Positions 12,557 to 18,497 of a stretch of DNA of 18,497 bases are shown here, piece by piece. Location of the stretch: the NCBI GenBank assembly GCA_007135385.1, contig SLIY01000245.1, positions 1 to 18,497 on the forward strand, in the 5' to 3' direction. The notes under the pieces were generated by a model, which was not told where the DNA came from, searched no databases, and saw only the letters and a program-made list of their open reading frames with translations. The DNA is from Leptolyngbyaceae cyanobacterium CSSed165cm_216 (GTDB lineage: Bacteria; Cyanobacteriota; Cyanobacteriia; Phormidesmidales; Phormidesmidaceae). Each line of letters opens with the position of its first letter. The first letter of the stretch is position 1. The position numbers and the translations under genes were made by a program.

Positions 12557-13849
12557 ATGGCTCCATCGATTTTGTCCGATGCTAACCGCCGCCTGGAAAA
12601 GGCCCTGAAGTACGTCACCATTTCCGACGATGCTTCAGAACGACTGCGCTATCCCAAAGCCAGTCTGACAGTATCGATTCCTGTGCGGATGGACAATGGC
12701 ACCCTGCGGGTGTTTCAAGGGTACCGGGTGCGCTACGACGATACTCGCGGCCCTACCAAAGGCGGGATTCGCTTTCACCCCAGTGTCACCCTCGACGAAG
12801 TCCAATCTCTGGCCTTTTGGATGACGTTTAAGTGTGCGGCGCTGAATTTACCCCTAGGGGGGGCAAAGGGGGGGGTGACGGTGAACCCCAAAGAATTGTC
12901 GATGTTTGAGCTGGAACGGCTGAGCCGTGGCTATATTGACGCGATCGCCAACTTTATAGGCCCTGATGTAGACGTGCCCGCCCCCGATGTCTATACCAAC
13001 CCGATGATCATGGGTTGGATGATGGATCAGTACAGCATCATTCGCCGTAAGCTAAGTCCGGCGGTGATTACTGGCAAACCCCTGAGCATGGGTGGCAGCC
13101 AGGGCCGCGATACCGCCACGGGCACGGGGGCCTTTTATGTGCTGCAAGCGCTGATGGCCCGGTTTGGCAAAGCGCCCGAGCTGACTACTGTGGCAGTCCA
13201 GGGGTTTGGCAATGCGGGCAGCGTCGTGGCCCGGCACCTGTTTGATGCTGGCTACAAGGTCGTCGCGGTCAGCGATTCCCAGGGCGGGGTGTATGCTCCC
13301 CAAGGGCTAGATATTCCGAGCATTCAGCAATTTAAGACATCAACCCGCAGCCTGAAGGCAGTCTACTGCGAAGGGACAGTGTGCAACAGTGTGCAAGATC
13401 ACAGCATCTTAACTAACGAGGAACTGTTGACTCTAAATGTGGATATTCTGATTCCGGCAGCACTGGAAAACCAGATTACGGCCGAGAACGCCGACGACAT
13501 CCAGGCTAAGTATATTTTTGAAGTCGCCAACGGCCCGATCACCTCCGAGGCTGACGATATTTTGGCGACGAAAGGCATTTATGTCTTTCCCGATATTTTG
13601 GTGAATGCGGGAGGGGTGACGGTCAGCTATTTTGAGTGGGTACAAAATCGCAGTGGTCTGTATTGGTCTTTAGAAGACGTCAATAATCGGCTGAAATCGA
13701 TGATTGTCACCGAGGCTGAAAGCATCTGGGATATTGCCCAGAATCTGTCTATTTCTCCCCGCACCGCCGCCTATGTGCATGCTCTGGAACGCCTAGGGGA
13801 TGCCCTGAACGCCAAGGGCACCCGCGACTACTACGTCAGTGGCATTTAG
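12557..13849 (+). CDS. gdhA: Glutamate dehydrogenase (Glu/Leu/Phe/Val dehydrogenase family)
   Basis: A 430-residue amino-acid dehydrogenase interconverting glutamate and 2-oxoglutarate plus ammonium in the cytoplasm. Substrate-site lysines are K68 (PTKGGIRFHP), K92 (MTFKCA) and the catalytic K104 (LPLGGAKGGV); the catalytic aspartate is D144 (VDVPAPDVYTNP). The Rossmann motif is VQGFGNAGSVVARHL (G216, G218, G221), with the following strand ending at D240. The coenzyme (NAD or NADP) cannot be decided by eye. Length fits hexameric bacterial enzymes and, from memory, cyanobacterial GdhA. The ATG at 12557 is chosen because MAPSILSDANRRLEKAL is family-like. The frame extends to a GTG at 12479, but that part consists of an internal DNA duplication. 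The last four bases overlap the convergent AI-2E gene. Confidence 0.96.
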   Translation: MAPSILSDANRRLEKALKYVTISDDASERLRYPKASLTVSIPVRMDNGTLRVFQGYRVRYDDTRGPTKGGIRFHPSVTLDEVQSLAFWMTFKCAALNLPLGGAKGGVTVNPKELSMFELERLSRGYIDAIANFIGPDVDVPAPDVYTNPMIMGWMMDQYSIIRRKLSPAVITGKPLSMGGSQGRDTATGTGAFYVLQALMARFGKAPELTTVAVQGFGNAGSVVARHLFDAGYKVVAVSDSQGGVYAPQGLDIPSIQQFKTSTRSLKAVYCEGTVCNSVQDHSILTNEELLTLNVDILIPAALENQITAENADDIQAKYIFEVANGPITSEADDILATKGIYVFPDILVNAGGVTVSYFEWVQNRSGLYWSLEDVNNRLKSMIVTEAESIWDIAQNLSISPRTAAYVHALERLGDALNAKGTRDYYVSGI

Positions 13850-14892
13850 GCTGTACCTTTTTCTAGTACGTCCCGGATATACAGTTCTTGCACCAAAATC
13901 ATCCCCACCACCGCTAAGGGAGTGGCCACTAACACCCCGAGGGGGCCAAACACCAGGCCCATGGCCAGCACAGCAGTTAGGGTCAGCACTGGCGGCAACG
14001 ACGCTGTTTTCAGTTGCACAATCGGTGTAATCACATTCCCCTCTAACTGCTGCACCACCAGGTAAAAAATAGCCACATACAGGGCCTGCATGGGACCCAC
14101 TGAAAACCCCATTAAAATCGCAGGCACAGCTGACAGCAGTGGCCCCACCACCGGAATGAACTCTAACAACCCAGTAATCACCCCCAGGGCCAGGGCCAAG
14201 GGAATGCCCATCAGCTGTAGCCCCACACTAATAATGATGGCAATCACCACCATCGACAGTAACCGCCCCACCAGCCACGACTTCAGGCCGCTGATTACCT
14301 CGGAGATCACAGTTTCAGCCCGCTGACGACCAGCGGGCGGCACCAACTGCACCAGACCGTGGCGATAGCGATCGGGGTCTACCGCTAGAAACAGGGCGGT
14401 GAACCCAATAAATAAAAGATTTGCCAACACCCCAAACCCTTCGGTAAACGTCGCCGCCAGGCCGTCGAAAATCCGCTCAATCCCAGGCAAGCCTGTGGGT
14501 TGGTCAATCTCATCCAGCAGCTCATCCGGTAGATGCTCGTCCAATGGCCCGTCGGTTAAAAAGGTTTGCAGTTGATCGCTAGCGGTCTGCACCTGTTCCA
14601 CCAACTCATCCACCTGGGCCACCAAGGCCGGGACAAACTGCACGGCACTAATGGCAATGACTGCCAGGGCAATAACGATTACTACCCCCAACGACCAAGG
14701 ATGGGGAATTGGGGTATAGCGTTGCACCTGGCCTGCGGCAAACCGCAGCACCATCGCCAGCAAGACCCCCAAAAACAGCATGAATAGCACATCGGCTAAG
14801 ACCCACAACAACAGACTGCCCCCTCCTAGTAGGGCCAGTAGCCCGACTGTCAGCAGCACCGGTTGCAGATCAACCCCTCGGTATTTGGCCAT
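13846..14892 (-). CDS. AI-2E family (PerM-like) integral membrane protein
   Basis: A 348-residue polytopic membrane protein of the AI-2E transporter/PerM family. Hydrophobic segments lie at about 12-50 and 65-90. A soluble stretch, about 90-150, is rich in Asp, Glu and Gln. Further membrane helices fill the C-terminal half. The family hallmark is ITGLLEFIPVVGPLLSAVPAIL, followed by LEGNVITPIVQLKTASLPP, both intact. Family members export diverse solutes or act as sodium/proton antiporters; the AI-2 name comes from E. coli TqsA and does not show that this protein moves AI-2. The ATG at 14892 has only a weak GTGGGG upstream. Its stop overlaps the gdhA stop in TTAG, and its start is 127 bp from the divergent sbcD gene. 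Confidence 0.94.
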   Translation of the reverse strand: MAKYRGVDLQPVLLTVGLLALLGGGSLLLWVLADVLFMLFLGVLLAMVLRFAAGQVQRYTPIPHPWSLGVVIVIALAVIAISAVQFVPALVAQVDELVEQVQTASDQLQTFLTDGPLDEHLPDELLDEIDQPTGLPGIERIFDGLAATFTEGFGVLANLLFIGFTALFLAVDPDRYRHGLVQLVPPAGRQRAETVISEVISGLKSWLVGRLLSMVVIAIIISVGLQLMGIPLALALGVITGLLEFIPVVGPLLSAVPAILMGFSVGPMQALYVAIFYLVVQQLEGNVITPIVQLKTASLPPVLTLTAVLAMGLVFGPLGVLVATPLAVVGMILVQELYIRDVLEKGTA

Positions 14893-14956
14893 GGCCCCAC
14901 TCTAATTTATGTGCCCTCTTATCCTATAGGCCATACCCGAACAGCGACCCAGGCTT

Positions 14957-14962
14957 TATGAT
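14957..14962 (+). promoter_or_regulatory. Candidate -10 element for sbcD
   Basis: TATGAT sits 57 bases before the SbcD start in the short divergent spacer and is one mismatch from TATAAT. No recognisable -35 hexamer lies at the proper distance. Confidence 0.3.
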
Positions 14963-15019
14963 GAGGGGCAACACCTATCCTGGGCGCAGCGGCCCTTGGC
15001 CCATCGGTCCCTGGTTGTT

Positions 15020-16333
15020 ATGATTCACCTTCTGCACCTCTCCGACATTCATATGGGTAGCGGCTTTGCCCATGGCCGACTCAATCCTGAAACTGGCCTG
15101 AATACCCGGCTAGAAGACTTTGTCGCTGCCCTCACCCAATGTATTGATCGGGCCCTGGCCGAGTCGGTGGATTTGGTGTTGTTTGGCGGTGACGCCTTCC
15201 CCGATGCCACGCCGCCACCGCTGGTGCAACAGGCCCTGGCCCGGCAATTTTGTCGGCTATCGGCAGCGGGCATTCCCACGGTGCTGCTGGTGGGTAACCA
15301 CGACCAATATGCCCAGGGCCTAGGGGGAGCCAGCCTCTCCATCTACCGCACCCTGGGGGTGCCCGGTGTGGTGGTCGGCGATCGCCTAGAAACCCACCGG
15401 ATAGACACCCGCAGTGGCCCGGTGCAGGTGGTCACTTTGCCCTGGCTGACCCGCTCGGCCCTGCTCACCCGGCCCGAAGCCGAGGGACTGTCGATGGCCC
15501 AGGTGAATGAGCTGTTGCTGGACCGTCTGCGGGTGGCTCTAGAAGGGGAAATTCGCCGTTTGGACGACCAACTGCCGACCATCCTACTGGTCCATGCCAT
15601 GGTCGATACGGCCGCCTATGGGGCGGAACGATTTTTGGCGGCGGGGCGGGGCTTTACCATTCCGATGGCAATGCTGGCCCGCCCCTGCTTTGACTATGTG
15701 GCCCTCGGCCATGTACACCGTCATCAGGTACTCTGTGACCAGCCGCTAATGGTCTACCCCGGTAGTATCGAACGGGTGGACTTTAGCGAGGAGAATGAAG
15801 ACAAGGGCTACATGCTGGTGCAGGTGGGTCGGGGACAGGCCACAGGTCAGTTTTGCCCATTACCGGTGCGTCCGTTCAAAACCATTCAGGTGGATTTGAC
15901 CGCCGCCACCGACCCTCAGGGGACTTTGTTGGCCGCGATCGCCGCCTCTGCCATTGCCGACGCCGTGGTGCGCTGTTGTTACACCCTGCGGGCCGACCAG
16001 GTAAACCAACTGGACCAAGCCGCCCTAGAAGCCGCCTTAGCCGCTGCCCACACCTACACCCTACAGCCCGATATTCAAATTCAGGTCAGTCGCCGTCGCC
16101 TGCCGGAGTTGGGCACCGACAACAGCCTCGATCCCCTGGCGGCCCTAGAGGCCTACTTGGCCAATCGTCCCGATCTAGAGAACTTGTCTGCCCCGATGGT
16201 GACCGCAGCGGCGGCCCTGATGAGTCAGGAGACGGCTCTTGATCTAGCCGCCGATTTAGCGATGCTCGATGACCCGGATACCGATCTAGCCCTTGCCCCT
16301 GAGGACACGGAGCAACAACTGAGGCTGCTGTAG
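15020..16333 (+). CDS. sbcD: SbcD-like DNA repair exonuclease (metallophosphoesterase)
   Basis: A 437-residue calcineurin-type nuclease of the SbcD/Mre11 family. Metal-binding motifs are in order: D9/H11 (LSDIHMG), D58 (FGGDAFPD), N93-H94-D95 (VGNHDQY), H192 (LLVHAM) and GH231-x-H233 (ALGHVHRHQ). The capping region YPGSIERVDFSEENEDKGY is typical of SbcD. The C-terminus (about 330-437) is less conserved. SbcD normally works with the ATPase SbcC to process hairpins and blocked DNA ends; sbcC is not in the window. The ATG at 15020 begins directly at the first motif; an in-frame TTG at 14996 is rejected. The TPR gene follows by 60 bp on the same strand and may be co-transcribed. Confidence 0.93.
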   Translation: MIHLLHLSDIHMGSGFAHGRLNPETGLNTRLEDFVAALTQCIDRALAESVDLVLFGGDAFPDATPPPLVQQALARQFCRLSAAGIPTVLLVGNHDQYAQGLGGASLSIYRTLGVPGVVVGDRLETHRIDTRSGPVQVVTLPWLTRSALLTRPEAEGLSMAQVNELLLDRLRVALEGEIRRLDDQLPTILLVHAMVDTAAYGAERFLAAGRGFTIPMAMLARPCFDYVALGHVHRHQVLCDQPLMVYPGSIERVDFSEENEDKGYMLVQVGRGQATGQFCPLPVRPFKTIQVDLTAATDPQGTLLAAIAASAIADAVVRCCYTLRADQVNQLDQAALEAALAAAHTYTLQPDIQIQVSRRRLPELGTDNSLDPLAALEAYLANRPDLENLSAPMVTAAAALMSQETALDLAADLAMLDDPDTDLALAPEDTEQQLRLL

Positions 16334-16393
16334 GCTGGGGTGATTCCCCTGTGCGTCCTGGGCAGACTGTTAATCACACGTTCATGCCGTCCT

Positions 16394-17503
16394 ATGTACG
16401 ACCTCGTTTTGGCCGCCCTAGAGGCCCAGCAACTGACCCAGGCTGCTACGTTGATCAAACAGTGGCAGGGCAAAAATCCCCAAGATCCTTGGCTGAGGCT
16501 GGCCATGGGGCGCTATTGGGAGGCCAAGGGCGATCTGGAAAAAGCCCAAGTCACCTATACTCGGGTGTTGCAAACGACCGCCAACCCCAAGGCGTTGGGA
16601 CAGGCCAGGGAGGGGGTGCAGCGAATGCGCGACCAATTGGCCCAGCAGCGGGAGCATGATCTCAATGCGGCTAAAAACCGCCCTGGGGCCACCCAGACGG
16701 CTATATTAGCCCTGGCTCCGGTGGCTGGAGCCCAGCGTCAGGCGGCGGCCCAGGGGCTGGCCCAGGTGCTACAGCTGGATCTTTACACGGCCCGCATGCG
16801 CTTGCCCAGTCAGCACTGGCGTTTACTGCGGGTGGGGCCGGCGGGAGAACTGCAATATTTCTGTGAACAACTGCAAGCCCAGCAGATTCCGGCCCGGTGG
16901 ACGACGGTGGAACAGATTAAAGCACTCCCGGTGTTTCGGGTGGAGGCGATTCAATCGTTTGAGCCCCACATCAGCTTGATTTGCCAAGACCATACGGGTC
17001 AGCGGGGCAGCTTACAACTGGGTTGGGCCGACATTAGCCGCTGGCTAGTGGGGGCCTTGCCCCTGTACGAGTCGGTAGTGGACTTGGGTCCCTGGGGAAA
17101 ACTGAAGCGCAAACAGGCCACCCAAGACTATGCCGAAGTCATGGACTGGCATTTGCACCGTCGCGGCTGTATTTTACGGTTTTGCGATCGCGCCTATAAC
17201 TACCGGGACACAGCCGCGATTCCCGCCATGACCGACGCTTCCCCCCAGACCACCCTGATCGCCACCACCGTTTGGAAAGCCCTGAAGGCCCACTGTCAGG
17301 ACAGCATTCAGGCTGCCCCCTATACTGACTTCACCGGCTTTGGGGCCGGGGCCCTAGACTTGATGACGGTAATGCCTCCGTTTGAGCCCTACATCGACCT
17401 GATTCGCCCCCAGCCCTCCGCCTGGGATGGGGCCTTTCACCTGTACAGTAGCCTGCGGTTTTTGTGCGATCGCCAACCTAGTGGTCTGCCAAGCCAGACG
17501 TGA
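16394..17503 (+). CDS. TPR-containing protein of unknown function
   Basis: A 369-residue probable cytoplasmic protein. The N-terminus has TPR-like helix pairs: YDLVLAALEAQQLTQAATLI, then PWLRLAMGRYWEAKGDLEKA and the following VTYTRVLQTT (about 2-70), followed by a charged helix (EGVQRMRDQLAQQREHDLN). The rest (about 95-369) is a domain I do not recognise; it contains YTARMRLPSQHWRLLRVG, several Trp residues and RFCDRAYNYRDTAAIP, with no obvious catalytic motif. It resembles a conserved cyanobacterial protein, from memory only. The ATG at 16394 fits the TPR start; a GTG at 16340 would add 18 non-TPR residues. No Shine-Dalgarno is evident. Downstream of sbcD, it may belong to the same transcript, but a repair role is speculative. 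Confidence 0.85.
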   Translation: MYDLVLAALEAQQLTQAATLIKQWQGKNPQDPWLRLAMGRYWEAKGDLEKAQVTYTRVLQTTANPKALGQAREGVQRMRDQLAQQREHDLNAAKNRPGATQTAILALAPVAGAQRQAAAQGLAQVLQLDLYTARMRLPSQHWRLLRVGPAGELQYFCEQLQAQQIPARWTTVEQIKALPVFRVEAIQSFEPHISLICQDHTGQRGSLQLGWADISRWLVGALPLYESVVDLGPWGKLKRKQATQDYAEVMDWHLHRRGCILRFCDRAYNYRDTAAIPAMTDASPQTTLIATTVWKALKAHCQDSIQAAPYTDFTGFGAGALDLMTVMPPFEPYIDLIRPQPSAWDGAFHLYSSLRFLCDRQPSGLPSQT

Positions 17504-17626
17504 CGGGTTAACCGGGTCTGCGGTGCAAGGCCTACGGCTCGCCTTAAACCGCATACCGTAAACCGTGAACCCTAAGTCACATCTCCCGTCATTATTTTTT
17601 TGACTGAGCACCAGCCCCCGACCACG

Positions 17627-17659
17627 AAAAAATCCCCAGGGGTAGCTACCCTTGGGGAT
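17627..17659 (-). terminator. Intrinsic terminator of the 134-residue protein gene
   Basis: Read on the minus strand, ATCCCCAAGGGTAG pairs with CTACCCCTGGGGAT (17632-17659) over 14 positions with one mismatch or wobble, and six T residues follow (17627-17632). It begins 25 bases after the stop at 17685. This is a classical Rho-independent terminator. On the plus strand no T tract follows, so it would not serve the convergent TPR gene in the same way. Confidence 0.88.
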
Positions 17660-17684
17660 ACATTCGAGGTAATGATGTCGCCAA

Positions 17685-18089
17685 CTAGCGGCTCGGCATT
17701 TGCTTAGCCATTTCTTTAAATGGAGACAGGCTAGGACCAGGACGACGACGGCGGGGCAGAGATGGCCCACCCAAATAATCTGCAGCGAAACTGGTGATTT
17801 CAGGCACCGGCGGTACTGGAACCATGGGGGGCTTAGGATCAGCTTTGGCCGCCGCTGGAGCCGCCTTAGCCGCTGGGGCTGCCTTAGCCGCCGCTGGCTG
17901 AGGATCAGCAGACTGGACTTTGGCCGCCGCTGGCTGGGCCGCAGATTCAGACGCACTGTCGCTATCGGTCTCATCCAACTCCAGGAAAAACTCCGATTTC
18001 TTGCCCAGGCCCACTAGTCGGCCAAGGGTCTTAAAAATACCGCCAATCAGTCCGAAGATAGCGCCGAAAATAGACTTGATTAAACCCAT
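17685..18089 (-). CDS. Small cyanobacterial protein of unknown function with Ala/Pro-rich linker
   Basis: A 134-residue protein in three parts. Residues 1-30 (GLIKSIFGAIFGLIGGIFKT) are a glycine-spaced hydrophobic or amphipathic helix likely to sit on or in a membrane; it lacks a cleavage site, so it is not an ordinary signal peptide. An acidic strip (EFFLELDETDSDSASES) is followed by an Ala/Pro/Lys linker (about 50-90, PAAAK-type repeats). The C-terminus (95-134) holds ITSFAADYLGGPSLP, an RRRR cluster and a final SPFKEMAKQMPSR. The ends look conserved-family-like and the linker does not. From memory similar proteins occur across cyanobacteria, with no function I know. The ATG at 18089 has AGAAGGG 9 bases upstream. 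A strong terminator follows. Monocistronic. Confidence 0.85.
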   Translation of the reverse strand: MGLIKSIFGAIFGLIGGIFKTLGRLVGLGKKSEFFLELDETDSDSASESAAQPAAAKVQSADPQPAAAKAAPAAKAAPAAAKADPKPPMVPVPPVPEITSFAADYLGGPSLPRRRRPGPSLSPFKEMAKQMPSR

Positions 18090-18405
18090 AGGTGTATCCC
18101 TTCTACCTGCTTTCCTGAGAATCTTCCAGCCGCGATCGCCCGCACTATAGCCGCTGCATTCAGCTCAATCAGCTATCTTTGCCATGCCTGGGGAACGGGG
18201 ATGATCTGGAATCTCCCTTAATTGATTATCAAGTTCCATTACGCATTCTCACCAGATTAGGGGACAACTAGATAAGAAAGTTAACATTCAGCCCGGCGGC
18301 TCTGGAACCACTCCAGCCGGATGTGATCTAGTCTAGGGAAACAGCCCTGTGGCCCCTCAGCAGGTGTGATACCATAGAGCTTGCTTTGGCCGATGTGGGC
18401 CATTT
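18090..18405. other. 316-bp gene-free spacer before tRNA-Gly
   Basis: It should hold the promoter of the minus-strand gene and that of the tRNA. TGATACCAT (18367-18375), resembling an extended -10, lies about 30 bases before the tRNA and is a weak promoter candidate. An imperfect hairpin is visible near 18292-18320 (CGGCTCTGG and CCAGCCGG). No ORF of note and no T-tailed terminator is visible. Confidence 0.5.
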
Positions 18406-18476
18406 GCGGGTGTAGTTTAGTGGTAAAACCTTAGCCTTCCAAGCTAATGATGGGGGTTCGATTCCCCCCACCCGCT
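18406..18476 (+). tRNA. trnG-UCC: tRNA-Gly (anticodon UCC)
   Basis: The full cloverleaf can be drawn. The acceptor GCGGGTG (18406-18412) pairs with CACCCGC (18469-18475), with T at the discriminator position. The D stem is GTTT/AAAC around AGTGGTA. The anticodon stem TTAGC/GCTAA encloses the loop CTTCCAA with TCC at 18438-18440. The variable loop is short (TGAT). The T arm is GGGGG-TTCGATT-CCCCC. It reads GGA and GGG glycine codons. CCA is not encoded, as is common in cyanobacteria. Confidence 0.97.
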
Positions 18477-18497
18477 TTGGAATTTGTACAGTGACGC

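Noticed and set aside
13846..14892. Quorum-signal (AI-2) exporter
   Set aside because: The family name does not fix the substrate. No luxS or signalling gene is nearby, so only the family is called.
15853..16242. 129-codon open frame inside sbcD
   Set aside because: Arg/Gly/Ser/Pro-rich out-of-frame product with no homology that I can recognise; a shadow of sbcD.
17354..17974. 206-codon minus-strand frame spanning the TPR gene end and the small-protein gene
   Set aside because: It crosses the clear terminator and two better-supported genes, and its product is low-complexity Arg/Leu/Gln-rich.
9303..18398. Shared string TTTGGCCGATGTG upstream of bolA and of tRNA-Gly
   Set aside because: A 13-base match between two places in 18 kb is expected by chance, and the surroundings do not align.
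1..18497. Defence island, prophage, toxin-antitoxin or biosynthetic cluster
   Set aside because: No gene with the needed motifs (integrase, restriction, toxin, NRPS/PKS, RiPP maturation) was found. SbcD and the TPR protein alone do not make a defence system.

Overview
The window reads as an ordinary chromosomal segment of a cyanobacterium. The octamer GCGATCGC (HIP1, the hallmark repeat of many cyanobacterial genomes) occurs 18 times in 18.5 kb, where chance predicts fewer than one. Several products are also of cyanobacterial type: a HhoA/HhoB/HtrA protease, a PrcA-type calcium protease, a CrtISO-like oxidoreductase and the GTTGNR version of glycerol kinase. The sequence looks GC-rich by eye (not computed). 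A filamentous Leptolyngbya/Nodosilinea-like lineage is a guess only. I see no transposase, phage gene, CRISPR array, defence island or biosynthetic cluster.

Layout. 1-198: left edge with a 24-bp tandem repeat. 199-4527 (minus strand): a CrtISO-like FAD oxidoreductase, an OmpR/PhoB response regulator, and glycerol kinase upstream of the regulator with a 43-bp gap. 4814-5962 (plus): a periplasmic Deg/HtrA protease, divergent from glpK. 5963-6300: a nested dispersed-repeat patch between convergent genes. 6301-8439 (minus): a large subtilisin-family protease with a P domain. 8637-9984 (plus): a secreted helical protein, then bolA and a CGFS monothiol glutaredoxin as a compact pair. 9995-11131 (minus): a secreted protein with an internal duplication. 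11511-11831 (plus): a dithiol CPYC glutaredoxin, whose stop overlaps a possible 75-residue Cys-rich ORF on the minus strand. 12557-13849 (plus): glutamate dehydrogenase, whose stop overlaps that of a convergent AI-2E family membrane protein (13846-14892, minus). 15020-17503 (plus): SbcD-like nuclease and a TPR protein. 17685-18089 (minus): a small cyanobacterial protein of unknown function with a clear intrinsic terminator. 18406-18476: tRNA-Gly(UCC).

How the genes fit together. The strongest functional link is bolA plus the CGFS glutaredoxin, which in many organisms form a [2Fe-2S]-bridged complex for iron-sulphur handling. A classical glutaredoxin lies 1.5 kb away. GlpK and GdhA are housekeeping carbon and nitrogen enzymes. 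Two unrelated serine proteases, one exported and one apparently not, sit tail to tail. The rest looks like independent short transcription units.

The less ordinary content is mostly between genes. There are several short direct duplications with 12-24 bp periods, three of them in the gdhA upstream region. A perfect 14-bp inverted repeat and a 14-bp palindrome share the divergent region before grxC. A 13-bp-stem hairpin lies inside bolA, and a dispersed repeat has a second repeat nested in it. I found no convincing new multi-gene system.
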